A DNA stretch of 41,936 bases. Source: Terriglobia bacterium. GTDB taxonomy: Bacteria > Acidobacteriota > Terriglobia > Terriglobales > Acidobacteriaceae. Positions 41,855 to 41,936 of the stretch are shown here, in pieces; the stretch's first letter is position 1, and each line of letters opens with the position of its first letter. The notes beneath the pieces were generated by a model that worked only from the letters and a program-made list of their open reading frames with translations, made no database searches and was not told the origin of the DNA. Made by a program: the position numbers and the translations under genes. The stretch lies in the NCBI GenBank assembly GCA_020073395.1, contig JAIQFF010000025.1:1-41936 (forward strand). The letters are read 5' to 3'.

Positions 41855-41936
41855 ATGATCATTATAGATTCTCTCTTAAAGTCAAAGTGTTTTCTCTCTA
41901 GGAGAGGTGCGGAGAACCCTCTCTCTTTTTCGGGTC
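41855..41936 (+). CDS. Possible start of a gene or leader peptide, cut by the window end
   Basis: ATG 41855 follows AAAGGAG with a 6-base spacer and the frame is open for the remaining 27 codons (MIIIDSLLKSKCFLSRRGAE). No family can be recognised. A terminator-like hairpin lies inside it, so it may be a short leader peptide and not the start of a long protein. Confidence 0.3.
   Translation, partial: MIIIDSLLKSKCFLSRRGAENPLSFSG
41901..41930 (+). terminator. Terminator-like hairpin with U-run at the right edge
   Basis: GAGAGG (41902-41907) pairs with CCTCTC (41918-41923), followed by TCTTTTT. Loop of 10 bases. The stem is short (6-7 bp with wobble) but the following T-run is the best intrinsic-terminator pattern in the window. 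It sits 50 bases after the structured leader, as in attenuation systems. Confidence 0.4.

Noticed and set aside
41901..41916. GTGCG near the right edge as a group II intron 5' end
   Set aside because: Only five bases match and no other intron domain can be seen before the window ends.

Overview
This is about 42 kb of GC-rich chromosomal DNA, most likely from a soil Acidobacteriota (Terriglobia-type) genome or metagenome bin. The evidence for that is inference from gene content: many TAT-exported oxidoreductases, two ACS-type and one other MFS sugar-acid carrier, an ECF42-type sigma factor with its DGPF partner, and intergenic hairpin repeats starting with GGTGCCCC or GTAGCGCC that I associate with that phylum. 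No rRNA, phage, CRISPR array or complete insertion sequence was seen. One tRNA-Asp(GTC) with encoded CCA is present.

Layout. 1-1.0 kb: C-terminal end of polynucleotide phosphorylase, followed by about 0.5 kb packed with hairpin repeats. 1.5-2.75 kb: an ArsR regulator / SRPBCC protein / small membrane protein operon. 2.9-5.4 kb: tRNA-Asp, a racemase-like protein lacking both catalytic cysteines, a quinone oxidoreductase and a small basic DUF6496 protein. 5.4-8.9 kb: an ECF42 sigma factor divergent from a DGPF (YCII) protein, a VOC protein, a DoxX-like membrane protein and a DUF899 protein; two matching TGTCGA-17 nt-CGA promoters mark this as a regulon. 9.0-11.8 kb: a six-bladed Asp-box (BNR) propeller, a VapBC toxin-antitoxin module, and two 91%-identical ubiquitin-fold (MoaD/ThiS-like) proteins ending in Gly-Gly, the second fused in frame behind the decapitated start of an FAD-linked oxidase. 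11.8-13.6 kb: three translationally coupled genes (75-aa unknown, nucleotidyltransferase, ketopantoate reductase-like). 13.6-18.5 kb: a 38/40 inverted repeat, an isoquinoline-oxidoreductase-type molybdenum hydroxylase pair and a GH39-like secreted glycosidase. 18.5-22.8 kb: an MFS / rhamnonate dehydratase-like / AraD1 / beta-hydroxyacid dehydrogenase operon for a sugar acid. 22.9-29.0 kb: a secreted metallo-beta-lactamase-fold protein, BaiN-type flavoprotein, multicopper oxidase, cytochrome c-sugar dehydrogenase fusion and a cupin. 29.0-33.2 kb: a zone of decay (LysR remnant, kduD with two frameshifts, cupin and IolB-like fragments) around an intact SDR and an MFS carrier. 33.2-38.0 kb: MFS, Old Yellow Enzyme-like, DapA-like aldolase/dehydratase and Gfo/Idh/MocA genes. 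38.1-41.5 kb: an NHL-repeat secreted protein, a small secreted coiled-coil protein, a broken TPR gene and a TAT-exported sugar isomerase-like protein. The last 150 bases hold a strongly structured RNA leader (three nested helices, the outermost sequestering a Shine-Dalgarno) followed by a terminator-like hairpin.

Taken together, the window looks like a plant-polymer scavenging lifestyle: extracellular or periplasmic oxidation of sugars (sugar dehydrogenase, molybdenum hydroxylase, GH39), uptake of sugar acids by MFS carriers, and dehydratase/aldolase-type breakdown inside. The best candidates for undescribed biology are the Asp-box propeller plus Gly-Gly ubiquitin-fold protein locus and the structured leader at the right edge. 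Several frameshifts fall in short homopolymers and could be sequencing or assembly errors.
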